IMG/VR virus record: IMGVR_UViG_3300024252_000004
Location: 344,770 to 395,127 of that record
Reading direction: 5' to 3' (one strand)
Length of the DNA: 50,358 nt
DNA from: a virus
This document shows, piece after piece, positions 1 through 7,266 of the stretch (the first letter of the stretch is position 1; the number at the start of each line of letters is the position of its first letter). The position numbers and the translations under genes were made by a program. The notes under the pieces are model-generated. The model made no database searches. It had not been told where the DNA came from and saw nothing but the letters and a program-made list of their open reading frames with translations.

Positions 1-1026
1 GACCAGTCGATTCTGATTATCTCGCCGCACGGAATGGGCAAGTCAAGCTTAGTTAAACAGGCATCTAAAATGTTAGGTGCTGAATTTCATGATGTTAGAC
101 TTTCTCAGTGTGAGGTTGGAGACATCAAAGGTCTGCCATTCCTAAATGAGGAAACACGGACTACGGAGTTCTTCAAACCACGTTGGTGGCCAAGAGATAT
201 GAGTAGCTCTGGCTACCTATTTTTCGATGAGCTTAACCGAGCTAACAATGAGGTGCAGCAGGCTGTTTTCGAGATCGTTCTTGATAGAAGGCTTGATGGA
301 GATTATCTTCCTGACGGATGGAGAGTTGTTGTTGCAATCAACGGCGACGAAAGATATCAGGTCAGCGAGCTTGATCCAGCCCTTTTTGACAGATTCTATA
401 TCGTTGATTTCCATCCGGAAGTAAACGAGTGGCTTGACTGGGCAGAGGAAGCCGGCATTCACGGCTCTATCCTACAGTTCATTCAGTCTAGCCCAGAGTA
501 TCTTGACCCTCCAAAGGATCTGAAGCAGGGTATGGTATATCCTTCTCGTAGAAGTTGGGATAAGTTTAATCAGGCTATGACTCATCTTGGTCTTTGGGAG
601 TCAAAGGATCCTGGCAAAATCACAGAGTTGTGTCTTGGTTGGATTGGCAGAGCGGCAGGAATTAGATTTACCGAATTCTATCTCAAGGATTTCAAGCTTA
701 TCAGCGGTGATGACATTCTGAATAAATTTGATGAGATCAGAGAGGATCTTGACAGAATGAAGGGTGACCCTTCGGCTATGGCGACAATTGCGAGAGGTCT
801 TGGTAGAGCTATCTCTACTATGGACAAGGACATTCTGCCTGAGCAGTTGGAGAACCTGAAGAAGGCTCTGAGAATACTTCCGAGAGAGATTGCGTCATCC
901 GTATGGATGGAAGCTGGTCGATCAAAGTCAATTAGAAAGCATCTTTCTCAGATGAGGAAAACCGATCCTGATTTCGTGAAATTTGTAACAAAGCTTTATG
1001 CGACCAACAGAAAAAAGGATGCGTAA
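1..1026 (+). CDS. MoxR-type AAA+ ATPase (5' end outside window)
   Basis: The reading frame is open from base 1, so the true start is upstream; the first ATG (34) lies inside the Walker A motif SPHGMGKSS and cannot be the start. Further motifs are Walker B (YLFFDELNRA), a sensor-1 region (VVVAINGDERYQ) and an arginine-finger-like DPALFDRF. This order is typical of MoxR/RavA-class AAA+ ATPases, which remodel partner proteins or load metals and usually work with a VWA-domain protein. The next gene, which starts right after the stop codon, encodes such a partner, so the two probably act as a pair. The target is unknown. The C-terminal third is helical and not recognised. Confidence 0.85.
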   Translation, partial: DQSILIISPHGMGKSSLVKQASKMLGAEFHDVRLSQCEVGDIKGLPFLNEETRTTEFFKPRWWPRDMSSSGYLFFDELNRANNEVQQAVFEIVLDRRLDGDYLPDGWRVVVAINGDERYQVSELDPALFDRFYIVDFHPEVNEWLDWAEEAGIHGSILQFIQSSPEYLDPPKDLKQGMVYPSRRSWDKFNQAMTHLGLWESKDPGKITELCLGWIGRAAGIRFTEFYLKDFKLISGDDILNKFDEIREDLDRMKGDPSAMATIARGLGRAISTMDKDILPEQLENLKKALRILPREIASSVWMEAGRSKSIRKHLSQMRKTDPDFVKFVTKLYATNRKKDA

Positions 1027-2301
1027 ATGAGTGAAATGGAAAAGACAGAGCTGGAAGAAAACGAAGAGAAGGTAAGGCTTCAAAAGGAGTTGCTTGCGGC
1101 AAGAAGGGTTATGTCCCGAGAGGGGCTTGAGAGACTTGAAATTGGAATCTCAAGATTAACTTTATCTTTTCCACTCTTTTACATTCCCCTCATTAACCTT
1201 AGAAAGGTTGAGTCATGGAACATTCCAACGATGGGTGTTGGTCCGGTCAATAAGATTGAACTCGGACTATACTATAACCCCGAGTTTACGCTTAGTCTAA
1301 ATCCTATTGAGTTGCGAGCAGTATTACAGCATGAAGCCATGCACATTCTGCTTCAGCACCTTACCAGAGGTAGAGACTTCGGTTCCAATTTCAAGATGTA
1401 TAACATTGCGGCTGATTTGACCATCAATCCCAAGCTCGAAGGTATTCCGAGTTGGGCTTATTTCCCCGAAAAGGAAGGTCTTCCTTCGAATGAATCGGCA
1501 GAACTTTACTACAAGCTCCTAAAAGAGCGACGTGAAGAGATGACGAAGAGAATGAAGAAGCAGATGGAGGGTATGACTGACGAACAAATCGCTGATGCAT
1601 TCTTTAAGTCCCTTGAGGGAGAGGCACTTGACGACCACTCTATGTGGGAAGATATGACTCAGACTCAGAAGGATATCATCAAAGAGAAGATTCGTAACTT
1701 ATCAGAAGAGGCTATGAGGGCGCAGGATGCTGTCGGTTGGGGAAAGGTTCCGGGGAATTTGCATGAAGAGATTATGGCGGCGAATAAGCCGTTAGTAAAT
1801 TGGAAAAGAGAGCTTAAGTTCTTTATTGGGCAGGTTGTCTCATGCGGGAGGAAGAGTACAAGGCTGCGTCCCAACAGGCGCTACAAGTATCTCCAGCCTG
1901 GAACGAAAAGGAGTTATACCAGTAAGCTTCTAATCGCATTGGATTGCTCCGGCTCAGTATCTGATAAAGAGCTTCAGATGTTTATTGATGAAGTGACGGG
2001 AATGGTAGGTAAGGTTCAGGTTGATGTAATTCCATTCGATGCGGTATGTCATGGAGAACCTCAGAAATTCACAAGGAAAAATGCCAGCATCAAAGTGCAT
2101 GGCAGAGGCGGAACCGATTTCGGTCCCCCTATCAGAATGGCTGATGATCTTAAGTATGATGGACTAATCGTAATGACAGATGGAGAGTGCAGTTTCCCTG
2201 TCGCTCCACGCTGTAGAATGATGTGGGTTCTGTCGCGCAATTCGTCATGGGCTGACCCGCCCCCTTACGGAAGGGTTATACAGCTTAATGAATTAGGTTG
2301 A
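1027..2301 (+). CDS. VWA-domain protein with metallopeptidase-like N-terminal domain (DUF2201-like)
   Basis: The N-terminal half has an HExxH zinc motif (HEAMH, H102-E103-H106), and the C-terminal half has a VWA fold with a MIDAS-like DCSGS (D306, S308, S310) after LLIALD, and later a VMTDGE strand. This matches the putative metallopeptidase plus VWA-like family that pairs with MoxR ATPases in bacteria. A charged, helical linker (about residues 155-230) separates the domains. The gene starts directly after the MoxR stop with AAAGGATG upstream, so the two are probably coupled. Whether the HExxH site is proteolytically active cannot be told; in this family it may serve metal binding or structure. 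The transcription unit seems to end at the hairpins that follow. Confidence 0.8.
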   Translation: MSEMEKTELEENEEKVRLQKELLAARRVMSREGLERLEIGISRLTLSFPLFYIPLINLRKVESWNIPTMGVGPVNKIELGLYYNPEFTLSLNPIELRAVLQHEAMHILLQHLTRGRDFGSNFKMYNIAADLTINPKLEGIPSWAYFPEKEGLPSNESAELYYKLLKERREEMTKRMKKQMEGMTDEQIADAFFKSLEGEALDDHSMWEDMTQTQKDIIKEKIRNLSEEAMRAQDAVGWGKVPGNLHEEIMAANKPLVNWKRELKFFIGQVVSCGRKSTRLRPNRRYKYLQPGTKRSYTSKLLIALDCSGSVSDKELQMFIDEVTGMVGKVQVDVIPFDAVCHGEPQKFTRKNASIKVHGRGGTDFGPPIRMADDLKYDGLIVMTDGECSFPVAPRCRMMWVLSRNSSWADPPPYGRVIQLNELG

Positions 2302-2305
2302 GTAC

Positions 2306-2339
2306 AAAGGGGTAGAGACTTCCGGGTCTCTACCCCTTT
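2306..2339. terminator. Perfect hairpin after the MoxR/VWA pair
   Basis: A 14-bp perfect stem (arms 2306-2319 and 2326-2339, loop TTCCGG) begins with AAA and ends with TTT, so it could terminate transcription in either direction. The U-run is short. It lies 5 bases after the VWA stop codon. Confidence 0.75.
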
Positions 2340-2357
2340 CCCCGCTTGAGGGCGGGG
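2340..2357. terminator. Second small GC hairpin in tandem
   Basis: CCCCGC (2340-2345) pairs with GCGGGG (2352-2357) around a 6-base loop and abuts the first hairpin. There is no U-run after it. It may reinforce termination or form the 5' end of the next transcript. Confidence 0.45.
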
Positions 2358-2386
2358 TGAAAAACAATACATTTACGGAGTGAAAA

Positions 2387-3583
2387 ATGTTGCAAATTTA
2401 TGAAAAGGTTCCGAGTAAGATGGCTACCATCATGGTCACATTTGATGGTGGAGCAAGAGCAGAAGGGGATAAGTTTTCTCCTGGTTTAGCACACATGTTA
2501 GAGCACATGATGTTTAAAGGTACGGAGACGAGGACCAGTATTGAGATACCAAGAGAGATTGCCCTTTTAGGCGGAAGCACTAATGCTTTTACCTCGAATG
2601 AGATGGTTAGTTACTTCATCACAGTGCCTTATGAGAACCTTGAGCAGGCCATGGCTATCTTGTCCGACATCACCACCAACTCTACTTTCCCAGAGGATGA
2701 ATTCTTGAAGGAAAGAGAGGTCGTTCTTGAGGAGGAAGCGGAGGGGCAGGCAAGTATTGACACTTTCCTTTGGGACTCCTTTGCTGGAGACTTCTTCACT
2801 GGCAGATTATCCTCTACAGTCATTGGAACTAAGGAGTCAATCGAAGGATTTACTCTTCCAGAGCTTAAGAAGTTCTACAAGAAATTCTACAGCAGAAGGA
2901 ATGCTGTTGTTGCGATGAGTTCCTGCCTTGGCAAGAGAGAGGCCGGAAAGCTGATGAGAAAATACTTCGGAAGAAATTCGAAAAATGTAGCTCATAATGT
3001 TCCTGTTTACTCTCCGGAATATGGAGGGGCAAGGCAGATGAATCTCACAAGGCCATTGATCGAGCACGCATATGTGTGGATGTGTTATCCTGGCAGAACC
3101 TATGGTACTGATAACGAGGCAGCAGACTCCGTTATGCTTTCAATCCTTGGAAGTGGAATGGACAGCAGACTCTTTGAGAATATAAGAGAGAAGCATGGTC
3201 TATGCTATGGCATTCATGCAGGAGGTGTTGCGTTTAGAGATCAGGGATCTATCGTTATCAATTCCTCAACAAGGGCGGAGAATGTCGATAAACTCGTTGG
3301 ACTTGTGAATGACGAAGTTGAAAAGATGCAGAATGAATTAATCACCGAAGAGGAGCTTCTTCGTTCTCAAAATCAGTTTAGAGCACAGACATATTCTTTG
3401 GCAGAAAATAGCAAGAGTGCAGTTAGTTGGGCAACCAAGAGGGCCTTCTTTGGGCTCAGCGATATTGATGCAGTCTCAGAGGGCGTAGCTGCCTTAACCA
3501 GAGAGGACATCAGAGAGTCTGCTCAGAGATATTTTGATAGAGAGAAAGAACTCTTGATGGTAGTTAGACCGGAGGAATCATGA
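2387..3583 (+). CDS. M16-family zinc metalloprotease
   Basis: This is a predicted insulinase/processing-peptidase-like protease. The inverted zinc motif HMLEH (H36, E39, H40) is followed by E117 exactly 76 residues later, the classic HxxEHx76E arrangement, so the active site looks intact. At 398 residues it fits the single-unit M16B (mitochondrial-processing-peptidase-like) form. The second half has the expected inactive-repeat features, such as SILGSGMDSRLFENIREKHG around residues 248-267. The start has CGGAG seven bases upstream. No signal peptide is seen, so it probably acts in the cytoplasm. It overlaps thyX by ATGA. Candidate roles are prohead or virion protein maturation, or degradation of host peptides; neither is shown by the sequence. 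Confidence 0.88.
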   Translation: MLQIYEKVPSKMATIMVTFDGGARAEGDKFSPGLAHMLEHMMFKGTETRTSIEIPREIALLGGSTNAFTSNEMVSYFITVPYENLEQAMAILSDITTNSTFPEDEFLKEREVVLEEEAEGQASIDTFLWDSFAGDFFTGRLSSTVIGTKESIEGFTLPELKKFYKKFYSRRNAVVAMSSCLGKREAGKLMRKYFGRNSKNVAHNVPVYSPEYGGARQMNLTRPLIEHAYVWMCYPGRTYGTDNEAADSVMLSILGSGMDSRLFENIREKHGLCYGIHAGGVAFRDQGSIVINSSTRAENVDKLVGLVNDEVEKMQNELITEEELLRSQNQFRAQTYSLAENSKSAVSWATKRAFFGLSDIDAVSEGVAALTREDIRESAQRYFDREKELLMVVRPEES

Positions 3584-4566
3584 AGTTAAAGGTAACAGGG
3601 GATGTTGATTTCATTGCTCACTCTGCATGGATATCAACCGTAAATGAGATGCGCGCAAACGCACGCACGCATGAGGATAAGATTCGAGTTGTGCAGTTCC
3701 TTGTGGAACATCATCACACCTCTCCTTTAGAGGGAATAACTCTTACGTTCACTGACTTTGTAGATGCTGAGAATAGAGAGGTAGAAGATGTTTTTCTTGA
3801 TTTCGCAGTAAACAAATTTGCGAAATTTACATTAGAAGATGATGACGCTATTGCAACAATCGATCTTTTGAATTTCTGCAAGATGACCCTTACACCAAGA
3901 GAGGACGATGATGTTGATTTTGGAATACTTTGGGACGCTTTTGCAGAGCAACGCCCAGAACTTGCTCTGATTCTCACCAGCTTTGGTCCAATTGAGGAAC
4001 ACTTCGCAGAAGAGTTGGAGGCCGATCTTTTAGGCGAGCATAACATGTCCGTTCAGTTGGTACAGTTTCACGACGGTGGTTCCAGAGAACATAGTCGAGC
4101 ATCATGGAGAGTGAAGTGTCCGCTGTCGATCTCAGTGCAGATCCTGCGCCACAGGAGCGGTTCATATAATCAGGTGAGCGGCAGGTACAAGACGATTAGG
4201 CAGGAATTGTTCGAGACGCCTGACGATTGTGCAGAGATCGCTGCACGTATGGGAGAAAACCTCGATAAGTATATGGGTTCTGCTGAGGCATGTATCGCAA
4301 GATATCTACAATTTATGAGAAAAGCAAAGAAATCTCGTGATGATGAGGTAATATCTAATGATGAGTATAAGAGGATGCGAGAGGTAGCCAGATTCATTCT
4401 TCCAGAAGGGCGGATGACGGAACTCTACATCACTTATTACTTAGATGACTTTTATGATAATTATCTAAGACTAAGGGATTCTGAACATGCACAAACCGAA
4501 CATATTTGGATTGCTCAAGAAATGCGTAAGACGCTTGAGCAACATAAAACAGAGGATCAAGAATGA
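3580..4566 (+). CDS. thyX: Flavin-dependent thymidylate synthase ThyX
   Basis: ThyX makes dTMP from dUMP using FAD, NADPH and methylene-tetrahydrofolate. The signature RHRx7S is present as RHRSGSYNQVS (R190-S200), followed by GRY. The C-terminal part (RFILPEGRMTELYITYYLDD, then AQTEHIWIAQEM) is typical of the family. At 328 residues it is longer than the usual 220-250. The extra length lies mainly between the N-terminal HHHTSPLEG segment and the HDGGSREHSRASWRV segment (about residues 60-150), where there is an acidic insertion. It starts inside the preceding stop codon and probably supplies dTMP for phage DNA synthesis. Confidence 0.93.
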   Translation: MKLKVTGDVDFIAHSAWISTVNEMRANARTHEDKIRVVQFLVEHHHTSPLEGITLTFTDFVDAENREVEDVFLDFAVNKFAKFTLEDDDAIATIDLLNFCKMTLTPREDDDVDFGILWDAFAEQRPELALILTSFGPIEEHFAEELEADLLGEHNMSVQLVQFHDGGSREHSRASWRVKCPLSISVQILRHRSGSYNQVSGRYKTIRQELFETPDDCAEIAARMGENLDKYMGSAEACIARYLQFMRKAKKSRDDEVISNDEYKRMREVARFILPEGRMTELYITYYLDDFYDNYLRLRDSEHAQTEHIWIAQEMRKTLEQHKTEDQE

Positions 4567-5227
4567 CTTAACGTTTGATCTCAGTTTAGCGGAGGAAGAT
4601 TTTGCGATTGATGCGATGGATTTCGCTGACGGCGTAGAGTCTCACGAGCTACCCGTTAATTCGGTTAGCGGAGAGCAGTTAGCCAAATTGTTCTACGATA
4701 ACTATCAACATTTGCTTCCGCAAACTAAAGAGCCTGGGCCGCCATGGGGAGAGATTTCTGAGGCTAACAGGCTTCATTTAGTTAGGACCAGCGAAAAAGT
4801 GTTGGAGCAGCTCTTTGATGTTAAGATTGATATAGATGAGAAGTATCCAGACGATTTAATGATAGACCTCATTCCTGTTAAGAATTTTTTCGATGAATAT
4901 GTCGGTGCGATAATTGCTGATTACTCAGCCTTCGCTGATGATGTTGAGGATCTCGCAGAGGACATTTGCCCTGCCGTGATCGATTCGACTTCTATTAAAG
5001 GTAACGCTTTATATATCAAGCTATCCGAAGTAAACGGAGGCTTTAAGGGTTATCTAAGATTGGAACCTACAAGAGAAGGTGAGTTTGCCCAACGCTACTC
5101 AGAAGATGAAGAGATTTGGGCTTCAAGATATAGGATTTTATTGTACGGTGGCTCTGCCATTGAATACCTAGATTCGAACCTTGAAGGTACGGCGTTATTT
5201 GTTGATAATCAAAAGGAAAACACATGA
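4487..5227 (+). CDS. Hypothetical acidic phage protein
   Basis: I do not recognise this 246-residue protein. It is acidic, with a basic N-terminal stretch, a segment KEPGPPWGEISEANR (about residues 81-95) reminiscent of short helical motifs seen in small phage proteins, and a C-terminal half with beta-type patterning. The start is uncertain: ATG 4487 would overlap thyX by 80 bases with only a weak AAGGGA upstream; the next ATG in frame is 4613, also without a well-spaced ribosome site, and a TTG between them is possible. Its stop overlaps the start of the following membrane protein gene, so the two are likely co-translated. Confidence 0.7.
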   Translation: MHKPNIFGLLKKCVRRLSNIKQRIKNDLTFDLSLAEEDFAIDAMDFADGVESHELPVNSVSGEQLAKLFYDNYQHLLPQTKEPGPPWGEISEANRLHLVRTSEKVLEQLFDVKIDIDEKYPDDLMIDLIPVKNFFDEYVGAIIADYSAFADDVEDLAEDICPAVIDSTSIKGNALYIKLSEVNGGFKGYLRLEPTREGEFAQRYSEDEEIWASRYRILLYGGSAIEYLDSNLEGTALFVDNQKENT

Positions 5228-5547
5228 CATTTGTTAACCTAATATTGTTTATTCTTATTGGCACAGGTATAACTAATGTTGTGGTTAACGCATCAATCCT
5301 TGACAGGGTTAGAGATATGTTGACAAGTAAGTCTGATTTTCTGTCCGGCTTATTGGGATGCATGCTTTGCTCTGGTTTTTGGGTAGGAGCCTTACTATCA
5401 CTTGGCTACACAGGCATTGGCTTAATTGCTGGTGGCGCAGTAGTTAGTTTACTGAGTTATACATTTGGGAGTGTTATGGAATATCTCCATGCATCAATCA
5501 CTGTAAAGGAAGCTCAGGTTGAATACATAGATGATGAGGAAGAATAA
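5224..5547 (+). CDS. Small membrane protein, DUF1360-like
   Basis: This 107-residue protein has a hydrophobic N-terminal helix (residues 2-22) and two further hydrophobic segments (about 42-62 and 66-86). Between them lies LLGCMLCSGFWVGALL, with the CxxC-x-GFWVG pattern I associate with DUF1360 inner-membrane proteins of phages and bacilli. The C-terminus is acidic (IDDEEE) and probably cytoplasmic. It starts by an ATGA overlap. Its function is not known. Confidence 0.7.
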   Translation: MTFVNLILFILIGTGITNVVVNASILDRVRDMLTSKSDFLSGLLGCMLCSGFWVGALLSLGYTGIGLIAGGAVVSLLSYTFGSVMEYLHASITVKEAQVEYIDDEEE

Positions 5548-6038
5548 TGAGATATTCGGTTCCCGAAAAAGTAATGAGATTATTGTGGGAAGATGACAAA
5601 TTTTTTAATGTGACCTGCAAGTCGGCCAGGGTTTCTGTAAATTGTTTTCCAAAGAATGACCAGTGGGTTGATGAAAGAGGTTTTAATATGTCTTTTGCGC
5701 TTGCCGGATACGGTCCAAAAGACCTTTTGGTACAAATCGCATCGAGCACCTTGACTATTTCCAGTAACGGAATTGCTGAGGTATCACCTGAGCAGCCAGT
5801 TATTAAAGAGAGCGATGATGCTATGGATGAATATACAAAAACTGCTAAGCAGGTTATTCAGAAGGGCGCCATTTCGAGAGGAATTGCTCGCAGAAGCTTC
5901 AAAGTTAGTCATGCTATTTCAGATGCATTTGATTGTTATAAAGCTATGGCCAGCATTGAGCATGGCTTGCTTCACATAGTAATCCCACCCAAAGAATCCA
6001 TTGGGGTAAAAGTTGTGGATATCATGGAGAACGGATGA
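5547..6038 (+). CDS. Hsp20/IbpA-like small heat-shock protein
   Basis: This is a predicted ATP-independent holdase chaperone. The alpha-crystallin pattern is visible: FALAGYGPKDLLVQI followed by TLTISSNG (about residues 50-74), a variable acidic loop, then SRGIARRSFKVSHAIS and the closing strand ASIEHGLLHIVIPPKES (about residues 108-154), as in IbpA-type proteins. At 163 residues the size fits. Hsp20-like genes are known from several large phages. Together with groEL at 34610 it suggests the phage brings part of its own folding machinery. The stop codon overlaps the next gene's start. Confidence 0.75.
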   Translation: MRYSVPEKVMRLLWEDDKFFNVTCKSARVSVNCFPKNDQWVDERGFNMSFALAGYGPKDLLVQIASSTLTISSNGIAEVSPEQPVIKESDDAMDEYTKTAKQVIQKGAISRGIARRSFKVSHAISDAFDCYKAMASIEHGLLHIVIPPKESIGVKVVDIMENG

Positions 6039-6289
6039 TGTTATCGATCAGAGAATTAGTCGAAGGTGTGGTGTCCTCAATTGTTGACAACACAGACACG
6101 GTAGAGATTGTCGAGGAAGAAACTGACAGTGGACTTCTGTTCACGATTACTGTAGGCAAAGACGATGTCGGTAAGCTTATAGGTAAGGAAGGTCGCGTGG
6201 CAAGCGCCCTCCGCACAGTTGTGAAGGCAGCGGGTGCAAAGAAGGGTCAGAGAGTCCTCGTTAACGTAAATAATAAACCGTTAGGGTAA
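6035..6289 (+). CDS. KhpA-like KH-domain RNA-binding protein
   Basis: This is a single KH domain of 84 residues, the length and layout of bacterial KhpA (YlqC). The nucleic-acid-binding GxxG loop is GKEG within GKLIGKEGR (residues 46-54), preceded by the strand LLFTITVGKDD and followed by the helix ALRTVVKAAGAKKG. KhpA acts with KhpB as an RNA chaperone in bacteria; no KhpB homologue is visible in this window. ATGATG at 6035 gives two possible starts, the first overlapping the preceding stop. A phage copy could bind phage or host mRNA or small RNAs. Confidence 0.82.
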   Translation: MMLSIRELVEGVVSSIVDNTDTVEIVEEETDSGLLFTITVGKDDVGKLIGKEGRVASALRTVVKAAGAKKGQRVLVNVNNKPLG

Positions 6290-6294
6290 GGATT

Positions 6295-6498
6295 ATGATG
6301 ATGTCTGAAAGCAAACTCGATGTCTTGACGAAGAAGATCATCAAGATGTATAAGAACTACGGTTTAGATGTATCGAATATGTCTGATGAAGAAATTTCTC
6401 GAATTCGCGAGAAGTATGAAAAGATGGGATCGAATATAGATAACGACTTGAAAAAGTCTGAAAAGTATTCAGGTAATTTTTCAGACCATATTCTATAA
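6295..6498 (+). CDS. Small hypothetical protein
   Basis: This is a 67-residue, charged, helical protein with no recognised domain. Three consecutive ATGs (6295, 6298, 6301) follow GTAAGGA; the best-spaced start is unclear. Its last 40 bases contain a 9-bp inverted repeat, and its stop codon sits in a TATAAATG sequence just ahead of the HNH gene. Confidence 0.6.
   Translation: MMMSESKLDVLTKKIIKMYKNYGLDVSNMSDEEISRIREKYEKMGSNIDNDLKKSEKYSGNFSDHIL
6456..6486. repeat. 9-bp inverted repeat at the end of the small gene before the HNH gene
   Basis: GTCTGAAAA (6456-6464) and TTTTCAGAC (6478-6486) form a perfect stem with a 13-base loop. It is inside the coding sequence, with no U-run, and eight bases ahead of TATAAATG (6494-6501). 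It could be a weak terminator or processing site ahead of the mobile HNH gene, or chance. Confidence 0.35.
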
Positions 6499-6533
6499 AT
6501 GTTTTATTGCCTGCTGTATTGGTTGTGTAAAAT

Positions 6534-7010
6534 ATGAAAGTTTGCAAAAAATGTGGCGAACCAAAGCCATTAGAAAATTATTACCGTTCTGGTAAAGGAA
6601 AAAGAAGAGGAACCTGTGTTGGTTGCTACAGAGATCATAGAAAGGTTTCTGACCATAAACCCGAAAGTAGATTTAAAAAATACAAGAGGGACGCACGCCG
6701 CAGAAGTTTAGAGTTTAAACTTAGCAGAGAACAGTTCTTTTCCTTTCACGGTAAGTCTTGCCGATACTGCGGAGTAAGCGTTACTCCGATTAGTTTAGAC
6801 AGAATAGACAACAACCAAGGCTACTTGATAGAAAATGTTGATGCGTGTTGTCATTGGTGCAATAGATTAAAGCACATTTTTGGCGAGACAGATTTTCTAA
6901 CGCATATTGAAAAGATATGTAATTATCAAATAGGAAAAAATGATGATAAACAAGAAAGTCTTAGCCAAAAAGTTAGCGAAAAGCACACTCCTAACACAGA
7001 AAGAGGCTGA
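6534..7010 (+). CDS. Free-standing HNH homing endonuclease
   Basis: An N-terminal zinc finger (C4, C7, C28, C31) is followed by an HNH core: CRYCG (C76, C79), SLDRIDNNQGYLIENV (residues 87-102), then CCHWCNRLKH. This is the zinc-finger-HNH type of mobile endonuclease that cuts DNA lacking its own gene. The core ends near residue 125. Residues from about 136 on are encoded by bases that are also the first 71 bases of the HU gene in another frame, so the tail looks acquired by reading through the neighbour. It is related in layout to the HNH gene at 36282. Confidence 0.88.
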   Translation: MKVCKKCGEPKPLENYYRSGKGKRRGTCVGCYRDHRKVSDHKPESRFKKYKRDARRRSLEFKLSREQFFSFHGKSCRYCGVSVTPISLDRIDNNQGYLIENVDACCHWCNRLKHIFGETDFLTHIEKICNYQIGKNDDKQESLSQKVSEKHTPNTERG

Positions 7011-7245
7011 TCAGGTAGTGGATAAACTCTTCAGCATTGTGCTTGAAGAACTGAAGAAGGGACAGGACATCTCAATCGTAGGATTTGGAAAGTTTTATTT
7101 GTACGAGCATAAGTCACGTCCTGTTCGAAATCCAAAAAATCAAGAAGAGATGATGCTTAAGCCTTATAAGTCAATGAGGTTTAAGACGAGCAACGTTGTG
7201 AAAAAACTACTAAAAGATCTGTCTTATAGTGAAGATTCAGAATAA
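6940..7245 (+). CDS. HU/IHF-family DNA-binding protein
   Basis: This 101-residue histone-like protein has the family layout: an N-terminal helical pair (KKVLAKKLAKSTLLTQKEAD), then the strand ISIVGFGKFYLYEHKSRP with VRNPKNQEEM for the DNA-binding arm, and a C-terminal helix with an acidic tail. It probably bends or compacts phage DNA. Starts at 6940 or 6943 are both possible, with ATAGGAAAAA upstream. The gene overlaps the end of the HNH gene by 71 bases. Confidence 0.88.
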   Translation: MMINKKVLAKKLAKSTLLTQKEADQVVDKLFSIVLEELKKGQDISIVGFGKFYLYEHKSRPVRNPKNQEEMMLKPYKSMRFKTSNVVKKLLKDLSYSEDSE

Positions 7246-7266
7246 GACTGAAGAGGTAGGATTACT

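Noticed and set aside
2346-2373. TTGAGG-N16-TACATT as a promoter for the M16 gene
   Set aside because: The start would fall on the ribosome site itself, and the -35 overlaps a hairpin, so it is unlikely.
6507-6533. TTGCCT-N15-TAAAAT as a promoter for the HNH gene
   Set aside because: The -10 touches the ATG, so any transcript would begin inside the gene; the spacing is also short.
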